DNA of 64,000 nucleotides from Microbacterium sp. B35-30 (GCF_010634855.1 NZ_MWLQ01000012.1:1-64000); one strand, 5' to 3'. Shown: positions 26,867 to 36,026, counted from the stretch's first letter. The notes: generated from the letters alone by a model not told the origin. Translations and numbers: made by a program.

Positions 26867-29419
26867 CTAGGACATCGCGGCCGCAGGAAGGGCGGGCGAC
26901 GCTGCCGTGACCGGTTCCGCGTCGTCGGCGAGCGGCGCCGCGGCCGTCGGCAGAACCGGCGACGCAGCGGTCGGAGCCTCGGGAGTGGCGGGTTCGGAGG
27001 CCCGCGTTCGGGATGCTGCCACGGACGCGGTTGCGGAAGCTCCCCGCTCCGACGGGGTCGGACCGGCCGGTGCGGTGGATGCGCCCGCGGCGGCGGGGGT
27101 CGCCGGGGTGGCGGGGGTCGCCGGGGTGGCGGGCTCCGCCGGTTCGGCGGGGTCGGCCGGGGTTGCGGCTGCGCCGGGGGTCGCCGGGCGGGCCGGGGTT
27201 GCGGCTGCGCCGGGGGCCGCCGCGCGGGCCGGGGTCGCGGGTGTGGCGGGAACGGCGGGTGTCGTCGCGGTCGCCGGGCTTGCCGGAGTCGCCGGAGAGG
27301 CCGCGGCCGCGCCGGCGGGCGTCGAGACGCGGCCTGGGGTGAGGGATGCCGAGCGGGTCGCGGAGCGGCTCGCCGCGGCATCCGTCCCTGCGTCGTCCTG
27401 AGAAAGGCCGACCGGCGCTGGCGTCGTCGCCGCTGCTGACGCCGGCGCGTCGGTACGGGTGGAGCGCAGGCTCTGTCCGGAACGCAACGCGCGCGGCGTG
27501 GTCCGGGTGCCGATGGCGAGGATCACGGTGTCGGTGTCGGTGTCTTCCGTCTGCGCGCCGAGCACGGCAGCGATCCCGTCGGCGTTCGCGTTGCCGTTGC
27601 TCATCCGCGAGGCGTGGACCTTGCCGTTCGCCGCGCCGTTGCCGGTGCCGGTCGGAGTGCCGTTGCCTGTCGTGCCGTCGTTGCCGGTGGTCCCGCCGTT
27701 GCCGTTGCCGGTGCCGGTCGGAGTGCCGTTGCCGGTGCCGGTCGGAGTGCCGTTGCCCGTCGTGCCGTCGTCGCCGGTGGTCCCGCCGTTGCCGTTGCCG
27801 GTCCCGTTGGTCGGAGTGCCGTTGCCTGTCGTGCCGTCGTTGCCGGTGGTCCCGCCGTTGCCGTTGCCGGTCCCGTTGGTCGGAGTGCCGTTGCCTGTCG
27901 TGCCGTCGTTGCCGGTGGTCGCGCCCTCGCCCTCGCCGCTCCCAGGTCCGGGGTCGGTGCCGACGTCGCCACCGGCACCGCCGGCGCTGCCGTCGCCGTT
28001 CTCCGCCGCCGACCCCTCGCCACCGGCCTGCTGGTCGCCGGAGCCATCGCTCGTGCCGCTCCCGGTGCCCGCTCCGCCCGCGGTGCCGACGTCGGTCACC
28101 ACCGGGATGTCAGCAGGGCCGGGCCCGGGCTCGGAGAGCTCGAGGGGTGTGTCGGAAGTGTCGTCGGTGATCCCGGGCACTCCGGCCTGTGTGGGCGCGG
28201 TGATGTCGACCTTGCTCGTCGGCGCGGGCTCCGGGGTCGTCGGGGGGAGTGCCACGGCTGCCGCGACGACGCCGCCGACCACGACGAGGCTCGCCGCCGC
28301 CAGCCCTGATGCCGCACCGATCCCCGCGAACGCTGCTCCGCCCGCCGCCGCGGTCACCGCCGTCGTACCGGCCGCCGTCGCGGCCGCTCCGGCTCCGGCG
28401 GCAGCGCCGCCGGCGCCGGCGCTCGAGCCGATCGCAGCCGCACCTCCACCCAGGCCGGAGCCCACGGTGAACGTGCCGCCTGCGGTGGCACCCGTGCCCA
28501 CGACGGTCGTCGATCCTGCGGCGCCGGCCATGCCCACCGGGCTGCCCGCAGCCGCGCCCTGCACGACGGCCGACGGCATCGCCGGCATCGACGCCAGCGC
28601 GACCAGCGGGGCGCCGCCGCCTTGCACGCTCGCCAGGTAGCCGGCCGTGCCGGCAGCGCCCAGGGCGAGGGGCAGCAGCACCAGCGCCAGGCGGCCCGAC
28701 ACCTCCTTGGCCTCGCTCGCGACGATCGAGCAGCGGGCGCAGCCGGCGAGGTGGTGCTCGAGCTTCGCGTGGTCGCGGCGACCGAGATTGCGGCGGGCGT
28801 AGGCGCCCAGGTGCTCGATCGTCCATTGGCAATCCGACCCGTCCGCCACCGAGCGCAGGTGCGCCTGGATCCACGCTTCGCGCAGTCCCTCGCGCGCGCG
28901 GAAGGTGAGCTGGGCGACCGCGGTCGGCTTCATCCCCAGGAGCGGGGCGATCTCGGCGGGCTTCATCCGCTCGATCTCGGAGTACCAGAGCACCTCCTGC
29001 CACCGGGTCGGCAGGCTCCGGAACGCCTGATGCGTGAGGCTGCGGTCGAGCGCGGCCTCGCTCTCGTGCTCGGCGGCCGACAGATCCTCGACGCCGTCGA
29101 GCTCGTCGTACGGCGTCTCGCGTCGCGCGCGGCCCCAGGCCGCGGCGGTGTTGCGGATGCTGGTGAAGAGGTACGCGCGGAACGACCCGGTCGGCCCGCC
29201 GCCGTTGACGATGGAGTGGTAGATGCGCGTGTACGCCTCTTGCACGAGGTCGTCGGCATCGAGGCTCGAGGTCATGTTGCGGGCCACGGTGACACCGGCG
29301 CGATAGTGGCGCCGCCACAGCTCGCCGAATGCGGCAGTGTCGCCCAAGCGCGTGCGCAGCACCAGGTCGGCGTCTGCGACGACGTCGGGATCGTGCTCGC
29401 GCACTTCCTCGTGATCCAT
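26867..29419 (-). CDS. ECF-type sigma factor fused to zinc-finger anti-sigma domain, membrane segment and low-complexity tail
   Basis: 850 aa from ATG 29419. Residues about 20-90 form sigma region 2 (DADDLVQEAYTRIYHSI) and about 125-185 region 4 (RWQEVLWYSEIERMKPAEIAPLLG, in part, with KPTAVAQLTFRAREGLR). About residues 195-235 hold a zinc-finger (HLAGCARC, H-x3-C-x2-C) as in zf-HC2 anti-sigma domains. A hydrophobic segment (LALVLLPLALGAAGTAGYLA) and a second (AAASLVVVGGVVAAAVAL) follow, then about 500 aa of Gly/Thr/Asn repeats and Ala/Pro/Thr. This looks like a self-tethered sigma factor, released by proteolysis or controlled by an outside signal; that mechanism is inference. The start is set where sigma homology begins. 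Confidence 0.85.
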   Translation of the reverse strand: MDHEEVREHDPDVVADADLVLRTRLGDTAAFGELWRRHYRAGVTVARNMTSSLDADDLVQEAYTRIYHSIVNGGGPTGSFRAYLFTSIRNTAAAWGRARRETPYDELDGVEDLSAAEHESEAALDRSLTHQAFRSLPTRWQEVLWYSEIERMKPAEIAPLLGMKPTAVAQLTFRAREGLREAWIQAHLRSVADGSDCQWTIEHLGAYARRNLGRRDHAKLEHHLAGCARCSIVASEAKEVSGRLALVLLPLALGAAGTAGYLASVQGGGAPLVALASMPAMPSAVVQGAAAGSPVGMAGAAGSTTVVGTGATAGGTFTVGSGLGGGAAAIGSSAGAGGAAAGAGAAATAAGTTAVTAAAGGAAFAGIGAASGLAAASLVVVGGVVAAAVALPPTTPEPAPTSKVDITAPTQAGVPGITDDTSDTPLELSEPGPGPADIPVVTDVGTAGGAGTGSGTSDGSGDQQAGGEGSAAENGDGSAGGAGGDVGTDPGPGSGEGEGATTGNDGTTGNGTPTNGTGNGNGGTTGNDGTTGNGTPTNGTGNGNGGTTGDDGTTGNGTPTGTGNGTPTGTGNGNGGTTGNDGTTGNGTPTGTGNGAANGKVHASRMSNGNANADGIAAVLGAQTEDTDTDTVILAIGTRTTPRALRSGQSLRSTRTDAPASAAATTPAPVGLSQDDAGTDAAASRSATRSASLTPGRVSTPAGAAAASPATPASPATATTPAVPATPATPARAAAPGAAATPARPATPGAAATPADPAEPAEPATPATPATPATPAAAGASTAPAGPTPSERGASATASVAASRTRASEPATPEAPTAASPVLPTAAAPLADDAEPVTAASPALPAAAMS
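27640..27930 (-). repeat. Tandem repeat encoding Gly/Thr/Asn-rich tail of the sigma fusion
   Basis: About four copies of a 69-bp unit (shorter in one copy) encode GGTTGNDGTTGNGTPT followed by NGTGNGN. Copies are nearly identical in DNA, so length is likely to vary by slippage or recombination. The repeat encodes the predicted extracytoplasmic linker and carries no recognised domain. Confidence 0.85.
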
Positions 29420-29835
29420 GGGTCCCCCAGCTCCGCGGGCGCTCGCCATCGGCGGGCGTACCGCGTTCGCAGCGCGATGCGGCGCGATCGTTCCATTGTG
29501 GTCGCCACTGCGCGATTTGACCAGTGCTCCGCGGCGTCGGCAGCCCTGCGGTCGGAACGCCGCGCAGGAAGGGCCCGCGGCCTCGGCGCCAGAAATTCTC
29601 GTGAACTCGCGTAATAGAACGGGGGTGGCGCGGTCTCTTTGGTCAGAGTGGCTGGCCGCCCTTGTGTGGGGCACGTCGGCGGCCGCCCTACCGCGTTGAA
29701 TTCGCGGGCTTGGCGGGGCTCGAAGGTATCTCGGGGGAGGGACCTTCGGCCCCGCCTTCACGTGTCCGCCGGGCGATGACACCGCCCGCACTCCGCGGTG
29801 CCGCATCGCGCGGTCCGGCGGCGGGGACGCGGTCG
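29420..29835. other. 416-bp intergenic region upstream of sigma fusion, downstream of nagA
   Basis: This gap holds the 5' region of the sigma fusion gene (minus strand) and the 3' region of nagA. Apart from the nagA terminator at 29712-29756 I see no convincing gene, and no well-spaced -35/-10 pair on the minus strand. The AT-richer patch at 29591-29620 (AGAAATTCTC, GTAATAGAAC) is the likeliest promoter location. Confidence 0.5.
29712..29756 (-). terminator. nagA terminator hairpin
   Basis: GGCGGGGcTCGAAGGT (29712-29727) pairs with ACCTTCGGCCCCGCC (29742-29756) through about 14 bp with one bulge and a 14-nt loop. It lies 80 bp beyond the nagA stop on the minus strand and is the likely end of the hexosaminidase-nagA transcript. 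Confidence 0.75.
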
Positions 29836-30972
29836 TCAGGCGTCGCGGCCGGCGACCCACACCCGACGCACGGTCAGGTCATCGTTCAGCAGCACCGCGT
29901 CCGCCAGTGCGCCGACGTCGAGGTGCCCGAGGTCGTCTCGCCCGATCGCGTGCGCAGGCTGGGCGCCGAGCGCATGCGCGACGACGTCGAGGGGCACTCC
30001 CGCGCTTGCCACGTTGCGCAGCGCCACGTCCTGCGTGAGGGTCGAGCCCGCGATCGCGCCGCCCTGCTCCAGTCGTGCCACGCCGTCGGTCACCTGTACG
30101 GCGAGACCGCCGAGGTCGTAGCGGCCGTCCTGTGACCCGGCGGCCGCCATCGCATCCGTGATGAGGGCGATCCGGTCGCCGGCGACGGCGAAGAGCGTCG
30201 CGATCAGCTCGAGGTCGACGTGCACGCCGTCGGCGATGACCTCGAGCGTCACGCGGTGGTCGCGCAGGGCCGGGACGACCGGACCCGGAGCGCGGTGATG
30301 GATGCCGGGCATCGCGTTGAACGCGTGCGTGATCAGCGTCGCGCCGGCGTCGAATGCCCGGCGCGTGGTCGCGGCATCCGCGTCGGTGTGTCCGACGGCG
30401 ACCTTCACACCGGCCTCGACGAAGCGCTGGATCGCCTCGAACGCACCCGGTCGTTCCGGTGCCAGGGTGACCTGGCGGATCGTGCCGCGTCCGGCCTCGA
30501 TGAGTCGGTCGACGGATGCCTCATCCGGCGCCCGCAGCAGGGACTCGGTGTGCGCACCCTTGTGTACGGGGTCGAGGAAGGGCCCTTCGAGGTGCGAGCC
30601 GAGGATGGTGGGATCGGCGTCGCTGAGATCGGCGACCATGGCCACGCGCGCCGCGAGCACGTCGATCGGCGCGGTGATGAGCGACAGCACGGCGCGCGTG
30701 GTGCCGTGCGAACGATGGATGGCGCGCGCGGCGGCGATGGCTTCCGGGCCGTCGTCGAAACTCGCGCCACCACCGCCGTGCCCATGGATGTCGATGAAAC
30801 CGGGGACGAGGCATCCGCCCGCGCCGTCCACCGTGTCGTCGCCGCGCGGCGGTGTGCCGCCGATGCCCGTCGCCGCGACTCGGCCGTCGTCGAACAGCGC
30901 CCACGCATCGCGCCGATCGCTGTCGACCGACGCGGAGCCGAGCAGGCGGATGGAGTGGACGAGGGTGCTCAT
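29836..30972 (-). CDS. nagA: N-acetylglucosamine-6-phosphate deacetylase
   Basis: 378 aa amidohydrolase. Hydrolyses GlcNAc-6-P to glucosamine-6-P and acetate, the step before NagB. Visible signatures are PGFIDIHGHGGGGASFDD, the metal ligand region GSHLEGPFLDPVHKGAH, VAVGHTDAD, LITHAFNAMPGIHHRAPG, and the catalytic aspartate in LITDAMAAAGS. It lies 48 bp behind the hexosaminidase gene on the same strand, so one transcript probably carries both. GlcNAc released by the hexosaminidase would be imported and phosphorylated first by the 19-23 kb genes. Confidence 0.96.
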   Translation of the reverse strand: MSTLVHSIRLLGSASVDSDRRDAWALFDDGRVAATGIGGTPPRGDDTVDGAGGCLVPGFIDIHGHGGGGASFDDGPEAIAAARAIHRSHGTTRAVLSLITAPIDVLAARVAMVADLSDADPTILGSHLEGPFLDPVHKGAHTESLLRAPDEASVDRLIEAGRGTIRQVTLAPERPGAFEAIQRFVEAGVKVAVGHTDADAATTRRAFDAGATLITHAFNAMPGIHHRAPGPVVPALRDHRVTLEVIADGVHVDLELIATLFAVAGDRIALITDAMAAAGSQDGRYDLGGLAVQVTDGVARLEQGGAIAGSTLTQDVALRNVASAGVPLDVVAHALGAQPAHAIGRDDLGHLDVGALADAVLLNDDLTVRRVWVAGRDA

Positions 30973-31020
30973 GGGGTGCTCCAGGTCACTCGGTGGTGGT
31001 GGTGGCGGTGGCGGTGAACG

Positions 31021-32679
31021 TCATTCGGTGACCCAGGGGATCTCGTCGGACGGGTGGAAGCCGATGCCCATGCTGGTCCACAGCGGGCCGAGTGCGCCCA
31101 CGCGTTCACGGAAGGATGCCCAGGTGCGCAGGTCGCTGGCGCCGGTCGCCGGCGACCAGGCGGCCTCCGCCGCAGCGGCGGCACGGGGGAAGGCCATGGT
31201 GTCGATGTCGGCCGCGGTGCGGATCGTCTCGGTCCACAGCGGCGCCTCGACGCCGAGGATGCCCGAGTCGTCGATGCCGTCGACGATGTCGGACGGCTCC
31301 CACGTATAGGCGCGCTCGATGCTCGTCGGGCCGTTGGCCCACGTGAGGCCCAGTTCCGGACCGTTCGGGTACTTCATGTCGAGGTAGATCGCGTCGGCGG
31401 GGGAGAGGATCAGCTGCCCGCCGTTGTCGACGAACGCGCGGGCCCTGTCGGACACGCCCTCCTGCGGGGTGAGGTAGCCCCAGTACTGCCCGATCGTGGT
31501 GTCGGCGAGGCCTGCCGCGGCCCCGGCCTCGTGCCACGCCACCGGCGTCTTGCCGAGGTCGGCGATAATGTCGCTGGCCCGCGCGACGAAGACCGCGAAG
31601 TCCTCGTCGGTCGTCGAGAGCGACTCATCGCCGCCGAAGTGCAGGTACGGTCCCGGCGTCATCGCGGCGAGCTCACCGAACACGTCCGCGACGAAGTCGT
31701 ACGTCGCCTCGTCGCGCGTCTTCAGCGACGAGAAGCCGACAGCCATGCCCTGGTACGGAACGCCGGGGCGCGGCTCCTCGCCGCCGTAGTCGCGGATGAT
31801 CTCGCGCATGTGGTCGCTGATGGTCGGCTCTTCGGCGAGTTCGGGGTAGGCGAGGCCGACCGCGTGGGTGTGGCCCGGCATGTCGATCTCGGGCACCACG
31901 ATCATGTGACGGGATGCCGCGTACTCGACGATCTCGCGATAGTCCGCCTTCGTGAAGAAGCCGCCGGGCGTGCCCTGGCCCTCGGTGCTGTCGCCGCCCA
32001 CCGACGTGCCCGAGGCTCGCTCGGTCAGCTCCGGCCGCGAGTCGAGCTGGATGCGCCATCCCTGATCGTCGGTGAGGTGCAGGTGCAGCGCGTTCAGCTT
32101 CAGTGACGCCGCGCGGTCGATGTATCCCTTGACCGTCTCGAGCGGGTGGAAGTGGCGCGCGACGTCGAGCATGGCGCCGCGGTAGGCGAAGCGCGGCGCG
32201 TCTTCGATCGTGACCGCCGGCACCGTCCATTCGGCATCCTCGCCCTCCTGCTGGCCGCCGGCGCTGTTGCGGGCGATCAGCTGGCCGAGCGTCTGCACGC
32301 CGTAGAACAGGCCGGCCGCGTCGGCGCCGGTGACGACGACGGATGCCTCATCCACGGCGATCCGGTAGGACTCAGGGGAACCGGACCCCGGGTCGATCCG
32401 GAGGTCGATGCCGGACTCCACTGCGCCCTTCGCCGGCGTGAAGCCCGCGCGGGCCTCGACGATCGCCGCGAGGGTGGCCGCGGCATCCGCTTCTCCGGTC
32501 ACCGTCGTGTCGGGCGTGAGCCGGAACGGCGCACCGGAACCCGCCTCGATCGAGGCGGGAGCGGGGACGACGGCAGGAAGCGACACAGTGTCTCCATTCT
32601 GTGCGACCGGAGCGCAGCCGGCCAGCAGCGAGGCGGCGAGGAGCGCCGCGGCGGCGGTGCGTCCTCGTCGACGTTTCAT
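31021..32679 (-). CDS. GH20 beta-N-acetylhexosaminidase, lipoprotein
   Basis: 552 aa. The N-terminus MKRRRGRTAAAALLAASLLAGC is a lipoprotein signal, so the enzyme acts on the outer face of the membrane. A GH20b domain precedes the catalytic barrel, with FAYRGAMLDVARHFHPL, the catalytic pair D351-E352 in HFGGDES, and VAWHEAGAAAG. It removes terminal GlcNAc from chitin oligosaccharides or peptidoglycan fragments. ATG 32679 abuts the operator-like site at 32680-32694; in-frame upstream codons reach into the divergent glyA leader and are not used. Confidence 0.94.
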   Translation of the reverse strand: MKRRRGRTAAAALLAASLLAGCAPVAQNGDTVSLPAVVPAPASIEAGSGAPFRLTPDTTVTGEADAAATLAAIVEARAGFTPAKGAVESGIDLRIDPGSGSPESYRIAVDEASVVVTGADAAGLFYGVQTLGQLIARNSAGGQQEGEDAEWTVPAVTIEDAPRFAYRGAMLDVARHFHPLETVKGYIDRAASLKLNALHLHLTDDQGWRIQLDSRPELTERASGTSVGGDSTEGQGTPGGFFTKADYREIVEYAASRHMIVVPEIDMPGHTHAVGLAYPELAEEPTISDHMREIIRDYGGEEPRPGVPYQGMAVGFSSLKTRDEATYDFVADVFGELAAMTPGPYLHFGGDESLSTTDEDFAVFVARASDIIADLGKTPVAWHEAGAAAGLADTTIGQYWGYLTPQEGVSDRARAFVDNGGQLILSPADAIYLDMKYPNGPELGLTWANGPTSIERAYTWEPSDIVDGIDDSGILGVEAPLWTETIRTAADIDTMAFPRAAAAAEAAWSPATGASDLRTWASFRERVGALGPLWTSMGIGFHPSDEIPWVTE

Positions 32680-32694
32680 GTAAAGAGTCCTAAC
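32680..32694 (-). promoter_or_regulatory. ROK-type operator directly before hexosaminidase start
   Basis: On the minus strand, GTTAGGACTCTTTAC ends at the base before ATG 32679. It is palindromic around its centre (GTnAnGA-n-TCnTnAC) and, with the flanking TT, matches 13 of 17 positions of the reverse complement of the site ahead of the ROK repressor (17716-17732). This suggests one regulator for import and catabolism of GlcNAc/chitobiose. Confidence 0.6.
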
Positions 32695-32732
32695 AAAAGG
32701 AATGTGACTCAGCCTAGCGGGTCGGGTTCGGT

Positions 32733-32738
32733 TATGCT
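32733..32738 (+). promoter_or_regulatory. Likely -10 of glyA-folD promoter
   Basis: TATGCT immediately before the riboswitch is a good actinobacterial -10. No convincing -35 lies 16-18 bp upstream. Confidence 0.4.
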
Positions 32739-32739
32739 C

Positions 32740-32820
32740 GGGTTGTCGCGACTGGCGTTGAGGTGGGTCACCACCGGGGAGCGACGGACTACGGCATTCG
32801 ACCGCACGCCTGGGCCGATG
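32740..32820 (+). promoter_or_regulatory. ZTP (pfl-motif) riboswitch
   Basis: The leader of glyA shows the conserved pfl pattern: GCGACTGGCG (32747-32756), a GGTGGGTCACCACC hairpin running into CGGGGAGCG (32761-32783), and the 3' block CCGCACGCCTGGGC (32802-32815). This motif binds ZTP/ZMP, which accumulates when 10-formyl-tetrahydrofolate is short, and commonly controls glyA, folD and purine genes, exactly the genes that follow. A short GGCAC/GTGCC hairpin downstream may belong to the expression platform. Identified from memory of the motif, not from a covariance model. Confidence 0.85.
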
Positions 32821-32875
32821 TGATTCCCGGCACCCCGTGCCGCGCACCCCGAAAGCCGCAGTCAAGGAGATCGTC

Positions 32876-34150
32876 ATGACCGATCAGTACTTCAATGCCC
32901 CGCTCGCCGAGGTCGACCCCGAGATCGCGCAGGTGCTCGAGCGTGAACTCGAGCGTCAGCGCGGCTACCTCGAGATGATCGCCTCCGAGAACTTCGTGCC
33001 GGTCTCGGTGCTGCAGTCGCAGGGCTCGGTGCTCACCAACAAGTACGCCGAGGGCTACCCGGGCCGTCGCTACTACGGCGGGTGCGAAGAGGTCGACGTG
33101 GCGGAAGAGCTGGCGATCGAGCGCGCGAAGTCGCTGTTCGGCTCGGAGTTCGCCAACGTCCAGCCGCACTCCGGCGCCTCTGCCAACGCCGCCGTGCTGC
33201 ACGCGATCGCGCGCCCCGGCGACACGCTGCTCGGCCTGTCGCTCGACCAGGGCGGTCACCTGACGCACGGCATGAAGATCAACTTCTCGGGCCGTCTCTA
33301 CAACATCGTCGCCTACGGCGTGAATCCCGAGACGAGCACGATCGACATGGACGAGGTGCGCCGTCTCGCCGTCGAGCACCAGCCCAAGGTCATCATCGCG
33401 GGATGGTCGGCGTACCCGCGTCAGCTCGACTTCGCCGCGTTCCGCGCGATCGCCGACGAGGTCGGCGCGCTGCTCTGGGTCGACATGGCCCACTTCGCCG
33501 GCCTCGTCGCGGCCGGGCTGCACCCGAACCCGGTGCCCCACGCCCACGTCGTCTCGTCGACCGTGCACAAGACGATCGGCGGCCCCCGCTCGGGCTTCAT
33601 CCTCACGAACGACGCCGACGTCGCGAAGAAGATCAACTCGGCGGTGTTCCCGGGCCAGCAGGGTGGCCCGCTGATGCACGTGATCGCCGCCAAGGCGACC
33701 GCGTTCAAGCTCGCGGCGACGCCGGAGTTCAAGGAGCGCCAGGAGCGGGTGCTCAGCGGTGCGCACATCATCGCCGAGCGGCTGTCCCAGCAGGACGTGA
33801 AGGATGCCGGCATCTCGATCCGCTCCGGCGGCACCGATGTGCACCTCGTGCTCGTCGACCTCCGCAACGCCGCGATCGACGGCAAGCAGGCCGAGGACCT
33901 CCTGCACGAGATCCACATCACCGTGAACCGCAACGCGGTGCCGAACGATCCGCGGCCGCCCATGGTCACCTCGGGCCTGCGCATCGGCACCCCGGCCCTG
34001 GCGACGCGCGGCTTCGGCGACGGCGAGTTCACGGAGGTCGCAGACGTGATCGCGCTGGCGCTCCTTCCCGGCGCCGATGTCGAGGCACTGCGCGCCCGCG
34101 TTGCCGCGCTGACCGCCGCCTTCCCGCTCTACCCGGGACTGCAGCAGTGA
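32876..34150 (+). CDS. glyA: Serine hydroxymethyltransferase
   Basis: 424 aa PLP enzyme, converting serine and tetrahydrofolate to glycine and 5,10-methylene-THF. Family blocks are [50 protein letters not shown] and the PLP lysine in [19 protein letters not shown] 32876 follows an AAGGAGA site; a longer in-frame reading from 32837 has no ribosome site. Its stop overlaps the folD start (GTGA), and a ZTP riboswitch precedes it. Confidence 0.97.
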   Translation: MTDQYFNAPLAEVDPEIAQVLERELERQRGYLEMIASENFVPVSVLQSQGSVLTNKYAEGYPGRRYYGGCEEVDVAEELAIERAKSLFGSEFANVQPHSGASANAAVLHAIARPGDTLLGLSLDQGGHLTHGMKINFSGRLYNIVAYGVNPETSTIDMDEVRRLAVEHQPKVIIAGWSAYPRQLDFAAFRAIADEVGALLWVDMAHFAGLVAAGLHPNPVPHAHVVSSTVHKTIGGPRSGFILTNDADVAKKINSAVFPGQQGGPLMHVIAAKATAFKLAATPEFKERQERVLSGAHIIAERLSQQDVKDAGISIRSGGTDVHLVLVDLRNAAIDGKQAEDLLHEIHITVNRNAVPNDPRPPMVTSGLRIGTPALATRGFGDGEFTEVADVIALALLPGADVEALRARVAALTAAFPLYPGLQQ

Positions 34151-35022
34151 CCGCGCAGAAGCTCGACGGGCGCGCCGCTGCGGCCCGGATCAAGGAGGAG
34201 CTGCGCGAACGCGTCGCAGCGCTGAAGGCTCAGGGCATCACGCCGGGCATCGCGACGGTGCTCGTCGGCGCCGACCCGGCCTCGCAGCTGTACGTGGGGA
34301 TGAAGCATCGCGAGTCCGAGTCCATCGGCATGAACTCGATCCAGCGCGAGCTGCCCGCCGACGCCACGCAGGCCGACGTGGAGGCGCTGATCGACGAGCT
34401 CAACGCCGACCCGGAGTGCCACGGCTACATCGTGCAGCTGCCGCTGCCGAAGCACATCGACACCGACGCGATCCTCGAGCGCATCGACCCCGCGAAGGAC
34501 GCCGACGGGCTGCACCCGACCAACCTCGGGCGGCTCGTGCTCAACGTCAACGGCCCGATCACGACGCCGCTGCCGTGCACGCCGCGTGGTGTGATCGAGC
34601 TGCTGCTGCGCAACGACTACGACCTCAAGGGCAAGGACGTCGTCGTCGTCGGCCGCGGCGTCACGATCGGCCGTTCGATCGGGCTCCTGCTGACCCGCCG
34701 CGAGATCAACGCGACCGTGACGCTGACCCACACGGGCACGACCGATCTGTCGCACCACCTGCGTCAGGCCGACGTGATCGTGGCGGCCGCGGGCGTCAAG
34801 CACATCGTGCGCGCCGAGGACGTCAAGCCGGGGGCCGCCGTGCTCGACGTCGGCGTCACGCGCGAGGAAGACCCCGAGACCGGCAAGTCCAAGGTGTACG
34901 GCGACGTGCATCCCGACGTCGCCGAGGTCGCGGGCTACCTGTCACCGAACCCGGGTGGAGTCGGGCCCATGACGGTGGCTCTCCTCATGACGAACGTGGT
35001 CGAGGCCGCCGAGCGCGCATGA
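34147..35022 (+). CDS. folD: Bifunctional methylene-THF dehydrogenase / methenyl-THF cyclohydrolase
   Basis: 291 aa. Oxidises 5,10-methylene-THF and hydrolyses the product to 10-formyl-THF. Visible are the catalytic lysine region [14 protein letters not shown], the [13 protein letters not shown] block, [25 protein letters not shown] (NADP loop) and [15 protein letters not shown]. Start GTG 34147 lies within the glyA stop, so the two one-carbon enzymes are translationally coupled under the same riboswitch. Confidence 0.97.
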   Translation: MTAQKLDGRAAAARIKEELRERVAALKAQGITPGIATVLVGADPASQLYVGMKHRESESIGMNSIQRELPADATQADVEALIDELNADPECHGYIVQLPLPKHIDTDAILERIDPAKDADGLHPTNLGRLVLNVNGPITTPLPCTPRGVIELLLRNDYDLKGKDVVVVGRGVTIGRSIGLLLTRREINATVTLTHTGTTDLSHHLRQADVIVAAAGVKHIVRAEDVKPGAAVLDVGVTREEDPETGKSKVYGDVHPDVAEVAGYLSPNPGGVGPMTVALLMTNVVEAAERA

Positions 35023-35053
35023 CGCCTCGTGCGCGCGCCTGTATGGTGAGCGC

Positions 35054-36013
35054 GTGCGCGCGATGGTGTACGAACGATACGGCGGCCCCGAGGTTCTCAC
35101 GCTGCGAGAAGTCCCCAGACCGATTCCGTCGCGCGGTGAGGTGCTCGTCGAAGTCGTGGCGACTTCGGTCAATCTCTCGGATTGGGAGGGACTGCGCGGC
35201 CGTCCCGGCTATGCGCGCTTCGGCGGACTCATCCGGCCCGCGCGCCAGACTCTGGGCTCCGACATCGCCGGTCGAATCGTCGCCATCGGCGAGGGCGTGA
35301 GCCGTTTCGTCGTCGGTGACGAGGTGTTCGGCGACAACCTCACACGCAAAGGGGGATTCGCCGAGTACGCGGTGGCGCCGGAGTCTGCGCTGACACACAA
35401 GCCGAAGGAGCTCTCGTTCGCCGAGGCCTCGACGATCCCTCAGGCGGGGGCGATCGCGTCGCAGGCCGTTGCCCTTGCGACTCCCGGGTCGCGGATGCTG
35501 ATCAACGGCGCCGGCGGCGGGTCGGGCTCGTTCATGGTTCAGCTGGCGAGCGCGAAGGGAGTGCACGTCACGGCGGTCGACAATGCCGGCAAGCAGGACT
35601 TCCTGAGGGTGCTCGGCGCCGACGCGACCCTCGACTACCGACGCGACGACTTCACACGCACGGGTCCGTACGACCTGATCGTGGACCTCGTCGCCAGTCG
35701 GTCGATCTTCGCTTTTCGGCGCGCGCTCGCGAAGGGCGGGCGCTGCGTCGTGATCGGCGGCACCAGCCGGGCCGTTCTCCGGATGGTCACGGTCGGGCGG
35801 CTGCTCGGCGTGCTGACCCGCGCGCACCTCGGCCTGCTCATCGTTCGGCAGGGTCCCGCAGGCTTCGCTTCGGTGGCGAGATCATGCGCGAGCGGTGACC
35901 TCGACATCCACATCGATCGGGTCTTCAGCTTGAGCGAGGTGCCTGCTGCGCTGGCCTGGCACGGAGAAGGGCGAGCACGCGGCAAGGTCGTCGTAGCCGT
36001 GCGAGAAGGCTGA
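35054..36013 (+). CDS. MDR-family zinc-independent NAD(P)-dependent quinone oxidoreductase / alcohol dehydrogenase-like
   Basis: 319 aa medium-chain reductase. GroES-like N-terminal half (EVLVEVVATSVNLSDWEGLRG, in part) and Rossmann half (MLINGAGGGSGSFMVQLA) are clear. The catalytic zinc cysteine/histidine set of true alcohol dehydrogenases is absent, which points to the quinone-reductase/enoyl-reductase branch. Substrate unknown. Start GTG 35054, with ATG 35063 as an in-frame alternative; TATGGT at 35042-35047 could be the -10 of a leaderless transcript. Confidence 0.82.
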   Translation: MRAMVYERYGGPEVLTLREVPRPIPSRGEVLVEVVATSVNLSDWEGLRGRPGYARFGGLIRPARQTLGSDIAGRIVAIGEGVSRFVVGDEVFGDNLTRKGGFAEYAVAPESALTHKPKELSFAEASTIPQAGAIASQAVALATPGSRMLINGAGGGSGSFMVQLASAKGVHVTAVDNAGKQDFLRVLGADATLDYRRDDFTRTGPYDLIVDLVASRSIFAFRRALAKGGRCVVIGGTSRAVLRMVTVGRLLGVLTRAHLGLLIVRQGPAGFASVARSCASGDLDIHIDRVFSLSEVPAALAWHGEGRARGKVVVAVREG

Positions 36014-36026
36014 GACCCCCGGGAGG

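Noticed and set aside
27640-27930. CRISPR-like array
   Set aside because: Units are tandem without unique spacers and encode a repeated peptide in the sigma fusion gene.
29418-29699. 93-codon plus-strand frame in the 416-bp gap
   Set aside because: No ribosome site, no family resemblance, and it overlaps the 5' region of the sigma fusion gene.
31021-32877. Longer hexosaminidase from the codon at 32877
   Set aside because: It would cross the riboswitch region of glyA, while ATG 32679 gives a normal lipoprotein signal.
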